From assembly GCA_017427945.1 (NCBI GenBank), contig JAFRRT010000023.1:27498-91497 (forward strand): a DNA stretch of 64,000 nucleotides, written 5' to 3'. This DNA is from Muribaculaceae bacterium. GTDB taxonomy: Bacteria; Bacteroidota; Bacteroidia; Bacteroidales; Muribaculaceae. The notes under the pieces were generated by a model, which was not told the origin of the DNA, searched no databases, and saw only the letters and a list, made by a program, of their open reading frames with translations. A program made the translations under genes and the position numbers. Shown piece after piece: positions 25,023 through 35,400 of this stretch; positions within the stretch are counted from its first letter, which is position 1, and every line of letters starts with the position of its first letter.

Positions 25023-25574
25023 TCAGGCATTTTTGTCCCAAATGATTTCCTCCACCTGGTTCTGGATGTTGTTGTATCTCGCGAAGACAAAGAAGAAATC
25101 GCTCAGTCGGTTCAGGTATTCCAGCACCAGCGGGTCGATGGTGGCGACCTTGGCGAGCGTCACCACGCGGCGCTCGGCACGGCGCGTGATGGTGCGGCAG
25201 CGGTCGGCGGTGGCCGACAGGCGCGTTCCGCCGGGCAGCACAAAGCCCTGTGCCGGCGGCAGCTCCTCGTTCATCTGGTCCATCATGTGCTCCAGCTCCT
25301 CCACGTCCTCCTTCTTCAGGCCGTAGAGGGCATCGGCCTTGTCGTTGGCGAGGTAGGCGCCGATGTTGAACAGTTTGTTCTGTGCCTTGCGCATGACGGC
25401 GACGATGTCGGGGTCATCGAGTTTGGTGCTGTGCAGCAGCACACCCAGGTTGGAGTTCAGTTCGTCAACGGTGCCGTAGGCCTCCACGCGCACGTCGTCC
25501 TTGTCAACGCGCGTGCCGCTCACGAGCGATGTCTTGCCGGCATCGCCAGTGCGAGTATAAACTTTGCTTATCAT
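25023..25574 (-). CDS. Cob(I)alamin adenosyltransferase, PduO type
   Basis: Adds the 5'-deoxyadenosyl group of ATP to cob(I)alamin, making coenzyme B12. The 183-residue length fits single-domain PduO/MMAB enzymes. The ATP-binding N-terminus VYTRTGDAGKTSLVSGTRVD and EAYGTVDELNSNLG, the FVLPGGTRLSATADRCRTIT block and RRAERRVVTL are the family motifs, including the conserved Arg and Glu that bind ATP and lock the cofactor. No B12-dependent enzyme or cobalamin riboswitch is nearby, so it probably serves salvage of imported corrinoids. I see no -7 match directly upstream. Confidence 0.93.
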   Translation of the reverse strand: MISKVYTRTGDAGKTSLVSGTRVDKDDVRVEAYGTVDELNSNLGVLLHSTKLDDPDIVAVMRKAQNKLFNIGAYLANDKADALYGLKKEDVEELEHMMDQMNEELPPAQGFVLPGGTRLSATADRCRTITRRAERRVVTLAKVATIDPLVLEYLNRLSDFFFVFARYNNIQNQVEEIIWDKNA

Positions 25575-25866
25575 AATGTCGTTTCCATTTTTTTATGTTG
25601 AATGTCGTTTTTTAATCTTAACGTAAATAATCCGCAATTGTTATAACCGCGCTGCAATTACCATGCCACAAGCCCACGACTGACGTTATGACACAGCACC
25701 ACCCCAAGCCGCTTTCGATGTAGCCTGTAACATGGAACCGTGCTTTGCACGGGAAATTAATCAAATTATTGTTTAAAATTTTAATTGAATTTGTTTAATT
25801 TCTCGCGAGCCATGCGAGCGATTAATAACACAAGGAATTAGATTTTAAGTGTTATGGGTGAGGGTG

Positions 25867-26049
25867 TTTTAGGTTTTGGGAGGAGCGTAGGGCCTGGCCT
25901 TGGCCTGGCCGAATGAGGCATGAGGAATGAGGAGCGTAGGGCCTGGCCTTGGCCTGGCCACGTTAGGCATGAGGAGTGTAGGGCCTGGCCGCATGAGGCA
26001 TGAGGAGTGCGGCAGCCAACTAACGCCTAATGCCTAATACCTAACGCCT
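25867..26049. repeat. Dispersed repeat with internal tandem units (copy A)
   Basis: Three imperfect units start GGAGCGTAGGGCCTGGCC and end in ATGAGGCATGAGG-type runs, followed by GGCAGCCAACTAACGCCTAA and more GCCTAA heptamer-like steps. A shorter copy is at 42441-42552 in the same orientation. It lies 11 bp after the BspA stop. The rest of the 486-bp gap 25575-26060 is AT-rich and I see no gene in it. Confidence 0.75.
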
Positions 26050-26060
26050 CGTTTCACTCG

Positions 26061-28640
26061 TTAAAACTTTTCCTTAGAGGTGATGATGGCTCCGTCTTCA
26101 TACTTAGTGACAACCACGTTGATGCCTGGTTGCGGATTGCTTGACTTGACGCCGTTGAGGCTGATGTACTCGCGACTGATCACCCGTCGGTCGGCTGCCA
26201 CATCGTTGATGCCCGATGATTCAATAAAATAGAAACGTTTCCAGTATTCAGCCCTTCTATAGGAGTTAACGCTTTGGTAAGGTACCTTGAGTGTTGCAAT
26301 TTGATTGGTGACCTGTGAGAATGTCTCTTCGTCGATGGTTGGCGGAACAATGGCTTTCGACTCTATCTGTTCGAGTCCAGTGCAACGGTAAAAGGCTCTA
26401 TTCCCAATCTTTGTTACACTTGCAGGTATAATGATTTCCGTGAGCTGCTGTTGGTTCACCATGAAATAGGCAGGAATTTGTTCAACCTCATCACCAATGT
26501 TGACCCATTTGATTGGTGAATTACTAAACAAAGATTCAGAAACACTCGCACAGTTCTTGAGATTGTAATTGACTGTCGTCAAGTTAGCACAACCCGAGTA
26601 CGCTCCCTCGCCTATGCTATAGATGTTTTTGGAAATGGTGACAGTTGTCAACCCGTTACAATGGCTGAAGGCATATGCTCCGATGGTTCTTAAACCTTGG
26701 GGCAACTTGAAGTCGGTAATCTTTGAACACCCAGAAAAAGCATTATCGCCAATTTTATTTACACTTGAAGGTATCACAATCGTGTCAAGCTTGGACTGAT
26801 TCATAGCGATTCCTCCGGGAATTGTCAAGACTCCTTGGCTAAACGTCAATTGCGTGATAGTGCCGCTATCAAACCACTGGAAGCCACCAGAGCAATCTCT
26901 AGCTTTTAAATGCACTGTCCTTATATTACTACATCCCTTGAAAGCATTGCCAATGACTTCGAGCGAGACAGGCAGCGTAATTGATTCAAGGCTGGTGCAA
27001 TTCTCAAAAGCAGCATTGCCAATGATTTCGATGGCGCCAAAGTCAATGCTTTTCAGGCCACTGCAGTTTTTAAATGCCAAATTATTAATCTCCTTCAACG
27101 ACTGTGGAAACTTGATTTCCTCCAGGCTTGTGCAACCCGAGAAAGCGAAATAATCCATAAATGACACCCCTTGTCCCAAATCAATCGACTGCAAAGCCCG
27201 ACAATTCTCAAATGAAGCATAACCAATCTTCTTCAACGAGTTGGGCAAAGACACGGTCTTAAGGCTATAGCAATTGGAGAAAGCCCTTTGGCCAATTTCG
27301 GTCACGCCATTACCCATATTAAGTTGTTCGACGGAAGTACACCCCGAGAATGTTTTTGAACCAATGTTTGTGACACCATTGCCTATAGTGGCTTGCTTGA
27401 GCGAGGCACAGCCTTCAAATGAGCTCCAACCCAAGAAGTTCACTGCGTCAGGAATGTCAATTGAGAGAAGCGCAGAACCGGCAAATGCAGAGTTGCCGAT
27501 TGTTATGAGCCCGTCAGGCAATGTCAATTCCTCAAGACTGTTACAACCCTGAAATGCGCATGATTCGATTTTTGTTACAGTGGTGGGGATATTCACGGTG
27601 GTCAAACTCTTGCAGTTTTGAAACAGATAACCTGCAATTAAGGTAAGTTCATCAGGCAAGACGGCTTCGGTGAGACTATTACAATTCGCCATCACTCTTT
27701 CTTCGATAGTTGTCACCAAGTTGGGAAAGACGATGGATTGCAGGCTGGAACAGCCCACGAATGCTGAATAACGCACGAGTGTGACCGATGAGGGAATCTC
27801 TATGGCTTGCAGCGCAGTACATCCACTGAATGCCGAAGTTCCAATTGTTGTGACCGATGGAGGAATTGAGACATCCAACAACGAAGAACAATCCAAGAAG
27901 GTCTTGTCACTGATGACCTCAAGTGCCATGGGCAGAGTTATTGATATCAATGCCGAGTCCCCCTTAAAAGCCGCATTTCCTATAGTGGTCACCGAGTTGG
28001 GGATATCGATGCTCGTAAGTCCTGTGCAGCCCTCAAATGCCGAAGGGCCTATAGCGGTCACCGTTTCGGGAATACACGTGGTTTTACACCCCAGCAACAA
28101 AATATTGGTTGCCGATTCGATGATGGCACAGCAATCGTCACGTGAGTCCAGCCAGGCATTGCTTGCAACAACACTGAGTTGCGCGAGACTGGTACACCCA
28201 GCAAAGATGCCGGGATTCAACGACATGACCGAGGCCCCGATCTCGACAACCTCCAGCGCTTCACACTGCGCAAAAGCCTCGTTCCCAAGTTCGGTAACCG
28301 AGTCAGGTATCGAGATGAATGGCAGCATTGTACAGCCCTCAAATGCTTTTCGCCCGATGCTCGTGATGGTCTCGGGCATCGACACCGACAGCAAACTATC
28401 ACAGTCCTGAAAAGCATAGTCCCCGATGGCCGTAACAACGTAGGTATGCCCTTCAAATGTGGCAAACTCTGGAATTCTGATGTCGCCTGTATAATAATCA
28501 TCACCATACAGGTAGATGAGAGTGACGGTTGTGCCATCACGGTTGACTTCATACCTGATGCCGTCATCAACAAAACTCTCGGCCTGCGCGCAAAGGGCCA
28601 CGCCCACCATGATGAGTATTAACAACAAGTTCTTTTTCAT
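26061..28640 (-). CDS. BspA-like leucine-rich-repeat surface protein with T9SS-type C-terminal motif
   Basis: An 859-residue exported protein. Residues 1-20 are a signal peptide ending AQA. One header strand domain (GIRYEVNRDGTTVTLIYLYG) is followed by about 30 repeats of ~23 residues with the Treponema/BspA pattern IGxxAFxGCxxLxxIxIPxS, the form seen in Tannerella BspA and linked to adhesion. The LRR stack ends in a capping module with a YWKRFYFIESS block. The C-terminus GINDVAADRRV, then YISLNGVKSSNPQPGINVVV, resembles a type A T9SS sorting domain and not the dockerin-like pair of the other three BspA genes. It is the last gene of the four-gene operon. Confidence 0.88.
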   Translation of the reverse strand: MKKNLLLILIMVGVALCAQAESFVDDGIRYEVNRDGTTVTLIYLYGDDYYTGDIRIPEFATFEGHTYVVTAIGDYAFQDCDSLLSVSMPETITSIGRKAFEGCTMLPFISIPDSVTELGNEAFAQCEALEVVEIGASVMSLNPGIFAGCTSLAQLSVVASNAWLDSRDDCCAIIESATNILLLGCKTTCIPETVTAIGPSAFEGCTGLTSIDIPNSVTTIGNAAFKGDSALISITLPMALEVISDKTFLDCSSLLDVSIPPSVTTIGTSAFSGCTALQAIEIPSSVTLVRYSAFVGCSSLQSIVFPNLVTTIEERVMANCNSLTEAVLPDELTLIAGYLFQNCKSLTTVNIPTTVTKIESCAFQGCNSLEELTLPDGLITIGNSAFAGSALLSIDIPDAVNFLGWSSFEGCASLKQATIGNGVTNIGSKTFSGCTSVEQLNMGNGVTEIGQRAFSNCYSLKTVSLPNSLKKIGYASFENCRALQSIDLGQGVSFMDYFAFSGCTSLEEIKFPQSLKEINNLAFKNCSGLKSIDFGAIEIIGNAAFENCTSLESITLPVSLEVIGNAFKGCSNIRTVHLKARDCSGGFQWFDSGTITQLTFSQGVLTIPGGIAMNQSKLDTIVIPSSVNKIGDNAFSGCSKITDFKLPQGLRTIGAYAFSHCNGLTTVTISKNIYSIGEGAYSGCANLTTVNYNLKNCASVSESLFSNSPIKWVNIGDEVEQIPAYFMVNQQQLTEIIIPASVTKIGNRAFYRCTGLEQIESKAIVPPTIDEETFSQVTNQIATLKVPYQSVNSYRRAEYWKRFYFIESSGINDVAADRRVISREYISLNGVKSSNPQPGINVVVTKYEDGAIITSKEKF

Positions 28641-28679
28641 TACTGTTATTTGCTGCAGTTATCGATTAATTCCATTTCA

Positions 28680-31600
28680 TCAGTTCTCCAGAATGCTGTT
28701 GATAATGGCATTGATGTCGGCGATGTTGACCTCGTAGTCACCATTCACATCGATGTCGAGGTTGTCGCCCTCATTATCGTTCATGATGATGTCGAGGGCG
28801 GCATTCACATCAGCGATGTTCACCTCGCCGTCGCCGTTCACATCAGTGGAGCGTTTTGGCGTGGTGAAATAAACGTCACCGGTTACATAATTATGTCCGG
28901 CATAGACACTCACATGGGCGCAATAGGGCGTGTTGGGTTTCAGATCGGTAATGGTACACTCCATGAGCTGACCGCTTCCGCCCACATAGTATGTATCTGA
29001 TGACCAGCTGCTGACTTTATAGGTAAACCCCTGAGTCTGGATTTCACTTGTCCCGGCAAGAACCAGGCCGCGCAGCGTGGCGGTCGTCGGGGTCAGTTTA
29101 ACCACACCATAATTATATAATGTCGGTTCATAGTTGCCAACAGCATCGGTGATGCTGAATTCCGTCCATTCGCCATAATAGGTGCTGTCGGTTGCCGACT
29201 TGTAATAGGGACGATAGCGGTAGGGCGCGTTCAGGGCGATTCGGTTAACGATGTTTGCCAGATTGCCACCAAACGAGTAGGCAGGCTTCTGCTGCAGGGT
29301 GCCCTCAACGCCCACGCGCTCCCATTCATAGCCGCAGCCTTTCTCATCGTCCGACATGTTGCTCAAACCCCTAAACATCACGACATTCTGGCCAATGGTG
29401 CGCACCTCATTGCCCACCATGAGCAACGGCGGTGTGGTGAAGGCAAAGTCAATCGAATCAGTGCGGTCGGCATAAACGGCAATGCATCGGGCATGATAAG
29501 TCGTTTCGGGGTCCAGCCCAGTCTCCTTCAGTTTGTCATAGCGTTTGCCATTCATCTTGAAATAAGCCCTCTTTACCACCTCGTCGGTGCCTAAAACACT
29601 CTTGGTTGGCATGTTGACCGATGTGGGATAAATTTCGGCTTCGGGGAAGTTGTTATAGGAGTAGTTCGGAGGGGTGACGTGCATGGTTCCGGCCCGATAG
29701 ATAACCCCATGGTAGGCCACCCAAGGAATGAAATCATAGTCCCATCCTGCCCTGATGGGAACGCTCGGACATTGAATAATGCTGCTGTCCCGACAGCTTA
29801 ACACGACACTGCCCAGATAGTCTTTGTTCTTATATGGATAAAAGACACCGCAGGAGTCAGGCATAAAGCCCTCATCGCTTGTGATGGTGAACATGACCGA
29901 GAAATACTGGCTGTAAAGACGTTGCCCGTGGCAGTTGCTGAAGGCGATGCTGTCGGTCACCACTACATCGTCGATGCGGTACTGCTCGCCGTCGGTGGCG
30001 ACAAAGTCGATAGCGACATCGTTGTGAGTGGGAACAAGCCCTTTCAGGGCGATGACATTGTCCTGTGGCTCAAATGTTATGGTGTCGCCGTCGCAGCGGT
30101 AGAAGGTCGCCCCCGTGAGCGGCAACCCGCAATCACCGGCAATAGTCGCCATGCTGGTCCTGACGTCTTCTCTCTTATAGATACCGTGAAGCTTCAAGCC
30201 GCTCCACATCTCAGTCTGGGTGTATGGAGTAAGATCAGGCACATAAATGTCATAATCGATATTGAGCGGGCCGTATACGTACGTCTCGCTATAGGTGGCA
30301 GGTACAGGATTGAGGAAGTAGAGGCACTTGAGACTAGGACAGTTGTAGAATACGGTATTCCCTATCTTGCTCACCGACTTGCCGATGACGACTTGCTCAA
30401 GAGCCGTACATCCGCAAAGCACTCCGTATTTCAGTTGAGTAATCAGGTCTGGAATCCTGATACTCTTGAGGCTGCGGCAGCCGTTAAAGGCATTCTCGCC
30501 AATATCCAATAAAGAATCGTTCAGATTGACTTCCTTCAGGTTGTAGCATTTTATGAAGGCTTCTTCGCCAATTGACATGACGGAGTTGGGCATCTTCACT
30601 TCTTCCAGAACATCACAACTCTCGAATGCGTGTGATGCTATAGTGGTGAGTGAGTCGCTCAACTCGATGGATTTGAGCGATTTGCATGATTCAAAAGCAC
30701 GTGTCCCTATTGTTCTTACTGTTTTCGGCAGGTTGATTCGTTCCAGCTTATTGCATTTGGCAAAAGCGCTTTTACTGATCGTGGTCAGGTGGCTGGAGTC
30801 ACTAAAAGTAACTTCTTTAAGCCTGTATGTGCACCAGTAAAAAGTGGAGTCACTGATGGTTTTGATACCACTGCCGATGTGTACGCTCATCAAATTTGGA
30901 CAATAGGTGAAGGCATTTTTCCCAATCGTCATAACCGAGTCAGGAATGACAATGCTGGTTAAATAAGAGCTATAGAATGCATTTGCCTTGATTTCCTTGA
31001 CCGATAAGGGAATGTCTATGCTCCTAAACCCGCAGCTCGCAAATGAATAAGCGCCGATGGTGGTCAACTTGTCGTGCAGGGTGACGGTTTTCATGTTGCT
31101 GGTATACCTCAGCAATTCAGCACTGATGGTGGTAATCTGTGGCGGCAAGGTGAAACTGGTTAATCCGCTTGACTTGAAGGCTCCCTGCTCCAGTGTTGTG
31201 ATACTCTCAGGCAAGTCAATCGACTTCAAGGAATTGCAACGATAAAACGCTTCCTTGCCGATGGCGGTTAATCCAGCAGGCAAGCTGATAGTTTCCAGCT
31301 GATGACAGTTCGCAAAACAACCCGGAGCAATGGCCGTAATGGCATCGGGGACAATGATGGCTGTAATCCCGCAACTGTCAAAGGCATGTTCGTTGATTGT
31401 CGTCACCTCCCTGGGCAAACTAATGCTTGACAATCCCGTGCAGCTCTTAAATGCATAGCTGCCTATCCGGTTGATAGAACTGGGGATGATGACCGAGATG
31501 AGCTCCTTACTGTTCTTGAACGCATTGTCACCGATGGCCGTGACTTGATAGGTCACGCCTTCATGCTCAATACTCTCGGGAATGACCACATTGCCGCTGT

Positions 31601-32474
31601 AACTGTTGTAATTGTTGTCGCGATAGGTCACTATAGCCTGGTCACCGTCAATCTGGTAATAGATGCCATCGATGCCGTCATTAAAAGTCTCGATGGTCTG
31701 GAACTCTTTCCAGTATTCTGCCTCTTGATACTTGTGGGAGGCAAAATAGCCCACCTTGAGCGTGGCTTGATTCTGGAAAGCGGCAAAACAAGTCTCATCG
31801 CCGACGGCTGGCGGATTATCCGCTTTGCACGTGAAGGATTTGATGTTATTACACTGCGCAAAGGCACCCATACCAATCGATTGTGTCGCATAACCCATGG
31901 TAACATTGTTGAGCCCTGTACAGTTAATGAATGCGCTGTCGCCAATTGTGGTCAAACAGTCTGCCATGATCAGTGTTTTGATGCTGGTGCAGTTCTTGAA
32001 AGCGCCCTTGCCGATGCTCCTCACGCCCTTACCCAAACGAACTATCGTCGGGCCGATGGCTTCTAACGACGTGCAACCGCTGAAGGCATAATCTCCGATT
32101 GTGGTCAACGAGTCAGGGAAATAATCAACGAAATTCATCCTGCTGCAATTGCTGAAGGCCGAACGACCGATGCTCCTGATGTTCGATGCTAAATATACGT
32201 TATACAGGTTGCGGCAATTCATGAAGGCGCCTTCGCCAATGCCTGTCACAGGATAGGTCACGCCATCGTGAGTGACATAGTCCCTAAGACTGATACTTCC
32301 ACTGTAGCAGCCTGGCTGGCCGTTATTGGTGACAATGGCCTCACCGTTTACCACATTATAATAAATCGGCACGCCCCATATTTCATAGAAATCATAGGCT
32401 TTGGCCGTGCCTGTTGCTCCCAGGGAAACCAAAATGAGCAACGCAATGTGCTGGTATAATCGTCTTGCTTTCAT
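28680..32474 (-). CDS. BspA-like leucine-rich-repeat protein with FN3-like region and dockerin-like C-terminus
   Basis: A 1264-residue exported protein. The signal peptide is about 1-26 (LGATGTAKA). Two LRR modules follow, each opening with a header strand domain (GVPIYYNVVNGEAIVTNNGQ; GIYYQIDGDQAIVTYRDNNY) and ending in a W-K-E-F cap. After the LRRs come beta-rich domains, one with the fibronectin-III-like TPTTATLRGLVLAGTSEIQ. The last ~55 residues are two dockerin-like Ca-binding repeats (DVNGDGEVNIADVNAALDII and DVNGDYEVNIADINAIINSI). Gaps to its neighbours are 15 and 39 bp, so it is within one operon. Ligand unknown; adhesion or glycan binding is inference. Confidence 0.88.
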   Translation of the reverse strand: MKARRLYQHIALLILVSLGATGTAKAYDFYEIWGVPIYYNVVNGEAIVTNNGQPGCYSGSISLRDYVTHDGVTYPVTGIGEGAFMNCRNLYNVYLASNIRSIGRSAFSNCSRMNFVDYFPDSLTTIGDYAFSGCTSLEAIGPTIVRLGKGVRSIGKGAFKNCTSIKTLIMADCLTTIGDSAFINCTGLNNVTMGYATQSIGMGAFAQCNNIKSFTCKADNPPAVGDETCFAAFQNQATLKVGYFASHKYQEAEYWKEFQTIETFNDGIDGIYYQIDGDQAIVTYRDNNYNSYSGNVVIPESIEHEGVTYQVTAIGDNAFKNSKELISVIIPSSINRIGSYAFKSCTGLSSISLPREVTTINEHAFDSCGITAIIVPDAITAIAPGCFANCHQLETISLPAGLTAIGKEAFYRCNSLKSIDLPESITTLEQGAFKSSGLTSFTLPPQITTISAELLRYTSNMKTVTLHDKLTTIGAYSFASCGFRSIDIPLSVKEIKANAFYSSYLTSIVIPDSVMTIGKNAFTYCPNLMSVHIGSGIKTISDSTFYWCTYRLKEVTFSDSSHLTTISKSAFAKCNKLERINLPKTVRTIGTRAFESCKSLKSIELSDSLTTIASHAFESCDVLEEVKMPNSVMSIGEEAFIKCYNLKEVNLNDSLLDIGENAFNGCRSLKSIRIPDLITQLKYGVLCGCTALEQVVIGKSVSKIGNTVFYNCPSLKCLYFLNPVPATYSETYVYGPLNIDYDIYVPDLTPYTQTEMWSGLKLHGIYKREDVRTSMATIAGDCGLPLTGATFYRCDGDTITFEPQDNVIALKGLVPTHNDVAIDFVATDGEQYRIDDVVVTDSIAFSNCHGQRLYSQYFSVMFTITSDEGFMPDSCGVFYPYKNKDYLGSVVLSCRDSSIIQCPSVPIRAGWDYDFIPWVAYHGVIYRAGTMHVTPPNYSYNNFPEAEIYPTSVNMPTKSVLGTDEVVKRAYFKMNGKRYDKLKETGLDPETTYHARCIAVYADRTDSIDFAFTTPPLLMVGNEVRTIGQNVVMFRGLSNMSDDEKGCGYEWERVGVEGTLQQKPAYSFGGNLANIVNRIALNAPYRYRPYYKSATDSTYYGEWTEFSITDAVGNYEPTLYNYGVVKLTPTTATLRGLVLAGTSEIQTQGFTYKVSSWSSDTYYVGGSGQLMECTITDLKPNTPYCAHVSVYAGHNYVTGDVYFTTPKRSTDVNGDGEVNIADVNAALDIIMNDNEGDNLDIDVNGDYEVNIADINAIINSILEN

Positions 32475-32489
32475 AATCGTGGATTGTAA

Positions 32490-35400
32490 TTAAAGAGGAT
32501 GCATATTACCTTGCAGAATGTAATCGATGATAGCATTGATATCGGCAATGTTAATTTCACCGTCTTGGTTGGCATCAAACCTTGATGAGGAGCTGTCCTG
32601 ATTGTAAATCGCGTTGATGACGCAATTCACATCGGCAATGTTGACCTCGCCGTCGCCGTTCACATCAGTCAGGTTGTCTGTGATAATGTGAACAAATTTT
32701 TTCCAGTTCTCGGCATTCTTATACTTGGTTAAAGACCCTTGAGGAACGGTGAGGTTCGCCGAATAATAGCTGGCAGCAAATCCATCGTTCTTTAATACGG
32801 GCGGTGTGGTTGCCATGCACGTCACAGATGAGATAGGATGTATATCACCCATGAGTTCACTGATATAGTCTTTCCATTCTTCAATCAATTCCTCAATGTC
32901 TTCATCATCAACTTCACCTAAGGCCTCCTCTATCGTAGCTATCAAATCTTCATAATATGATTCATCAAGTTTTCCGAATGCCCACTCATCGATGTACTCA
33001 ACGCCGCTGCCAATATACACGTTGTCAAGGACATCACACCACATGAATGCACCATAGTCAATGTACTTCACCGAATTGGGAATGGTAACGTTCCGTAGCG
33101 AATTGTTGGCATAAAAGGCAAGATAGCCAATCTTTTTGATGGAATTTGGGATGGTTACATGTTGAAGCTTCATGCACATCGCAAAGGCCTGCGGGGGAAT
33201 AGAATCCAATGAATTGGGGATAGTCACATTACGAACATAAGATCCCAAAAAGGCTCCATTGCCGAGTTGTGTCAACGTATTAGGCAGGTTGATGTTAAGG
33301 TATCCGGGTAAAAATCCTGCAGACATGAACGCACCTTCACCAATTGTTGTTAAGTTCTCAGGTAGCACCACATCATGTAAATCGGCACAGCCGAAAAATG
33401 CCCCATCACCAATTTTGGTCACCTTGTCGGGAATAGTGATACTCGACAAGCTGGTACTTGCAAAGGTAAATTCCTTGATTTCAGTGATATTCTTGGACAG
33501 GGTGACCTCGTAAATATCTGTTGCATAAAACGCATAGGTGCCTATTTCGGTCACCGTGTTAGGAACTGTAACCTTCCTCAGGTCAATACACCCATAAAAA
33601 GCATAGGATTCAATGGAGGTCACCTTCATGCTTTTGTCATTGATGTAAACTGCACTGGGGATTTCCACTACACCGCTATAGCCATTGGTGTAGCCATTAT
33701 GAATGACGCCCACAGTGTTGTCACCGGTGATAAGGTAATAGATCTTGTTGTCGATGATGTCATAGCTCAACGGCTGGATATTGGCAAACTCGCTCCACAC
33801 ATCGGCGTTGCGGTATGCGTCAACAAACGAGTGAGGCACCATGAGCGATACTGTTTCCATCAGGCTCTCGGTAAAGCCACCGCGCTGGTTGTCGAGCTCA
33901 GGCGGGGTGAGTGGCAGACAAGTGATGGTGGACAATGCATAACAATCGCGGAAAACGTCACCATCGACCGAAAAGCCTTGATGGTTCATATCGATTGTCA
34001 CATTCTTGAGGTTGGTGCAATCCTGGAAAGCTCCTCCGCAAATGGCGATGACCGAGGAGGGGATGAACACCTGTGGCAGATTGTAACAACCCGCAAAGGC
34101 ATAATTACCGATAAAAGTCACCGATGCACCCAAGTCAAGCGAGGTCAGCCCTGTGCAGCTATAGAAGGCACTGTCTTCCACGGCATAGATGTGGCTGGGG
34201 ATGGTCAGGCTGGTGAGTTTGGTGCAGCCCATAAAGGCCTGCCTGTCAATGACACTCACTTTCTTGGGGAAAGAGATGCTTTTCAGCCCCGAGCAGCCCT
34301 TGAAGGCTTGAGTCCCTATGGCAGTCACGGTCTCGGGCAAGTTGACAGTATTGACCTTAGGGCAGTTTATGAAGGCGCCCTTGTTGATGGCTGTCACCGT
34401 GTAGTCGTCGCCGGCATAGGTGGCATGTTCCGGAATGGTGATGGTGCTTGCAGTGTAGCTGCCTCCTGTGGGAGCATGGTTGCTCACAGCCACCTCGGTG
34501 GGACTGGTAATTATATAGTAGATGCCGTTGTGACAAAAGTCATAGGTCCACGACTCGATGTGCGCAAAGCGTCCCCAATAGGGATCAAGCTTATAGTCGA
34601 TAAGTGATGACGGCTGGACATAGAGCACCACGTTGGCCAGCTGCTCCTGGGTGAAACCCTCACCCGTGACAACAGGCGGCATCATGGCATAGCAGTTGAT
34701 GGCCTTGAGAGCTGTGTAGCCCTCAAACGCGCGCGGGTCAAAGGTCAGGTTGGACACATTCTCACCGATGTTCAATGTTTCGAGCATGTTGCAGCCGTCA
34801 AGGGCAGCGGCACCTATCGACTTGAGACCGTTAGGCAGGGTGAGGCTTGTCAGACTTGAGCACCCCGTAAATGCCGAGTCGGGGATGACGGTCACCCCAT
34901 TGGAGATAGTCAATTCCTTGAGGGCGGTGCAGTTCAGGAAAGCACGCCTCTCGATGGTATGGATGGTGCCGGGCATGCTCACACTTGTCAATGAGTCGCA
35001 GTCGCGGAAGGCATCGTGCAGAATCTTGACCACCTTGCCTTGGGGGCTGCCACCGCCTGTGGCCGAAGGGATGGAGACGTCGCCCTTGTAACTGTTGTAA
35101 CTGTAGTCCCTGAACGACACGCCCCACTCGGTCCAGCCCGACCAGTTGAGCTGAATGTAATAAACTCCTTTGTCCTCGCGCTCATAGGGAATCTCATTAA
35201 CGTGCTGAAACTTTTTCCAACCTGTTGCTTCATGATACAGGTTGATGCGAATAAGACGTACATAAAGTGTCGCCTGGGTGTAGTTGGCTTCGGCAAAGCA
35301 ATCCGTTCCGTTCCATGTCGGGGGCGCATCTTTAAAGCAGGTAATATCCTTCAGTGCAGAGCATCCGCGGAAGGCCAGGTTTCCAATCGTGTTCACATTC

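Noticed and set aside
25575-25860. Cobalamin riboswitch before the PduO-type gene
   Set aside because: I could not find the B12-box or a matching fold in the AT-rich upstream DNA.
25867-26049. Possible small protein gene or CRISPR in the GGCCTGGCC tandem repeat
   Set aside because: No frame with a start and consistent coding across units. Units are imperfect and adjacent without spacers.
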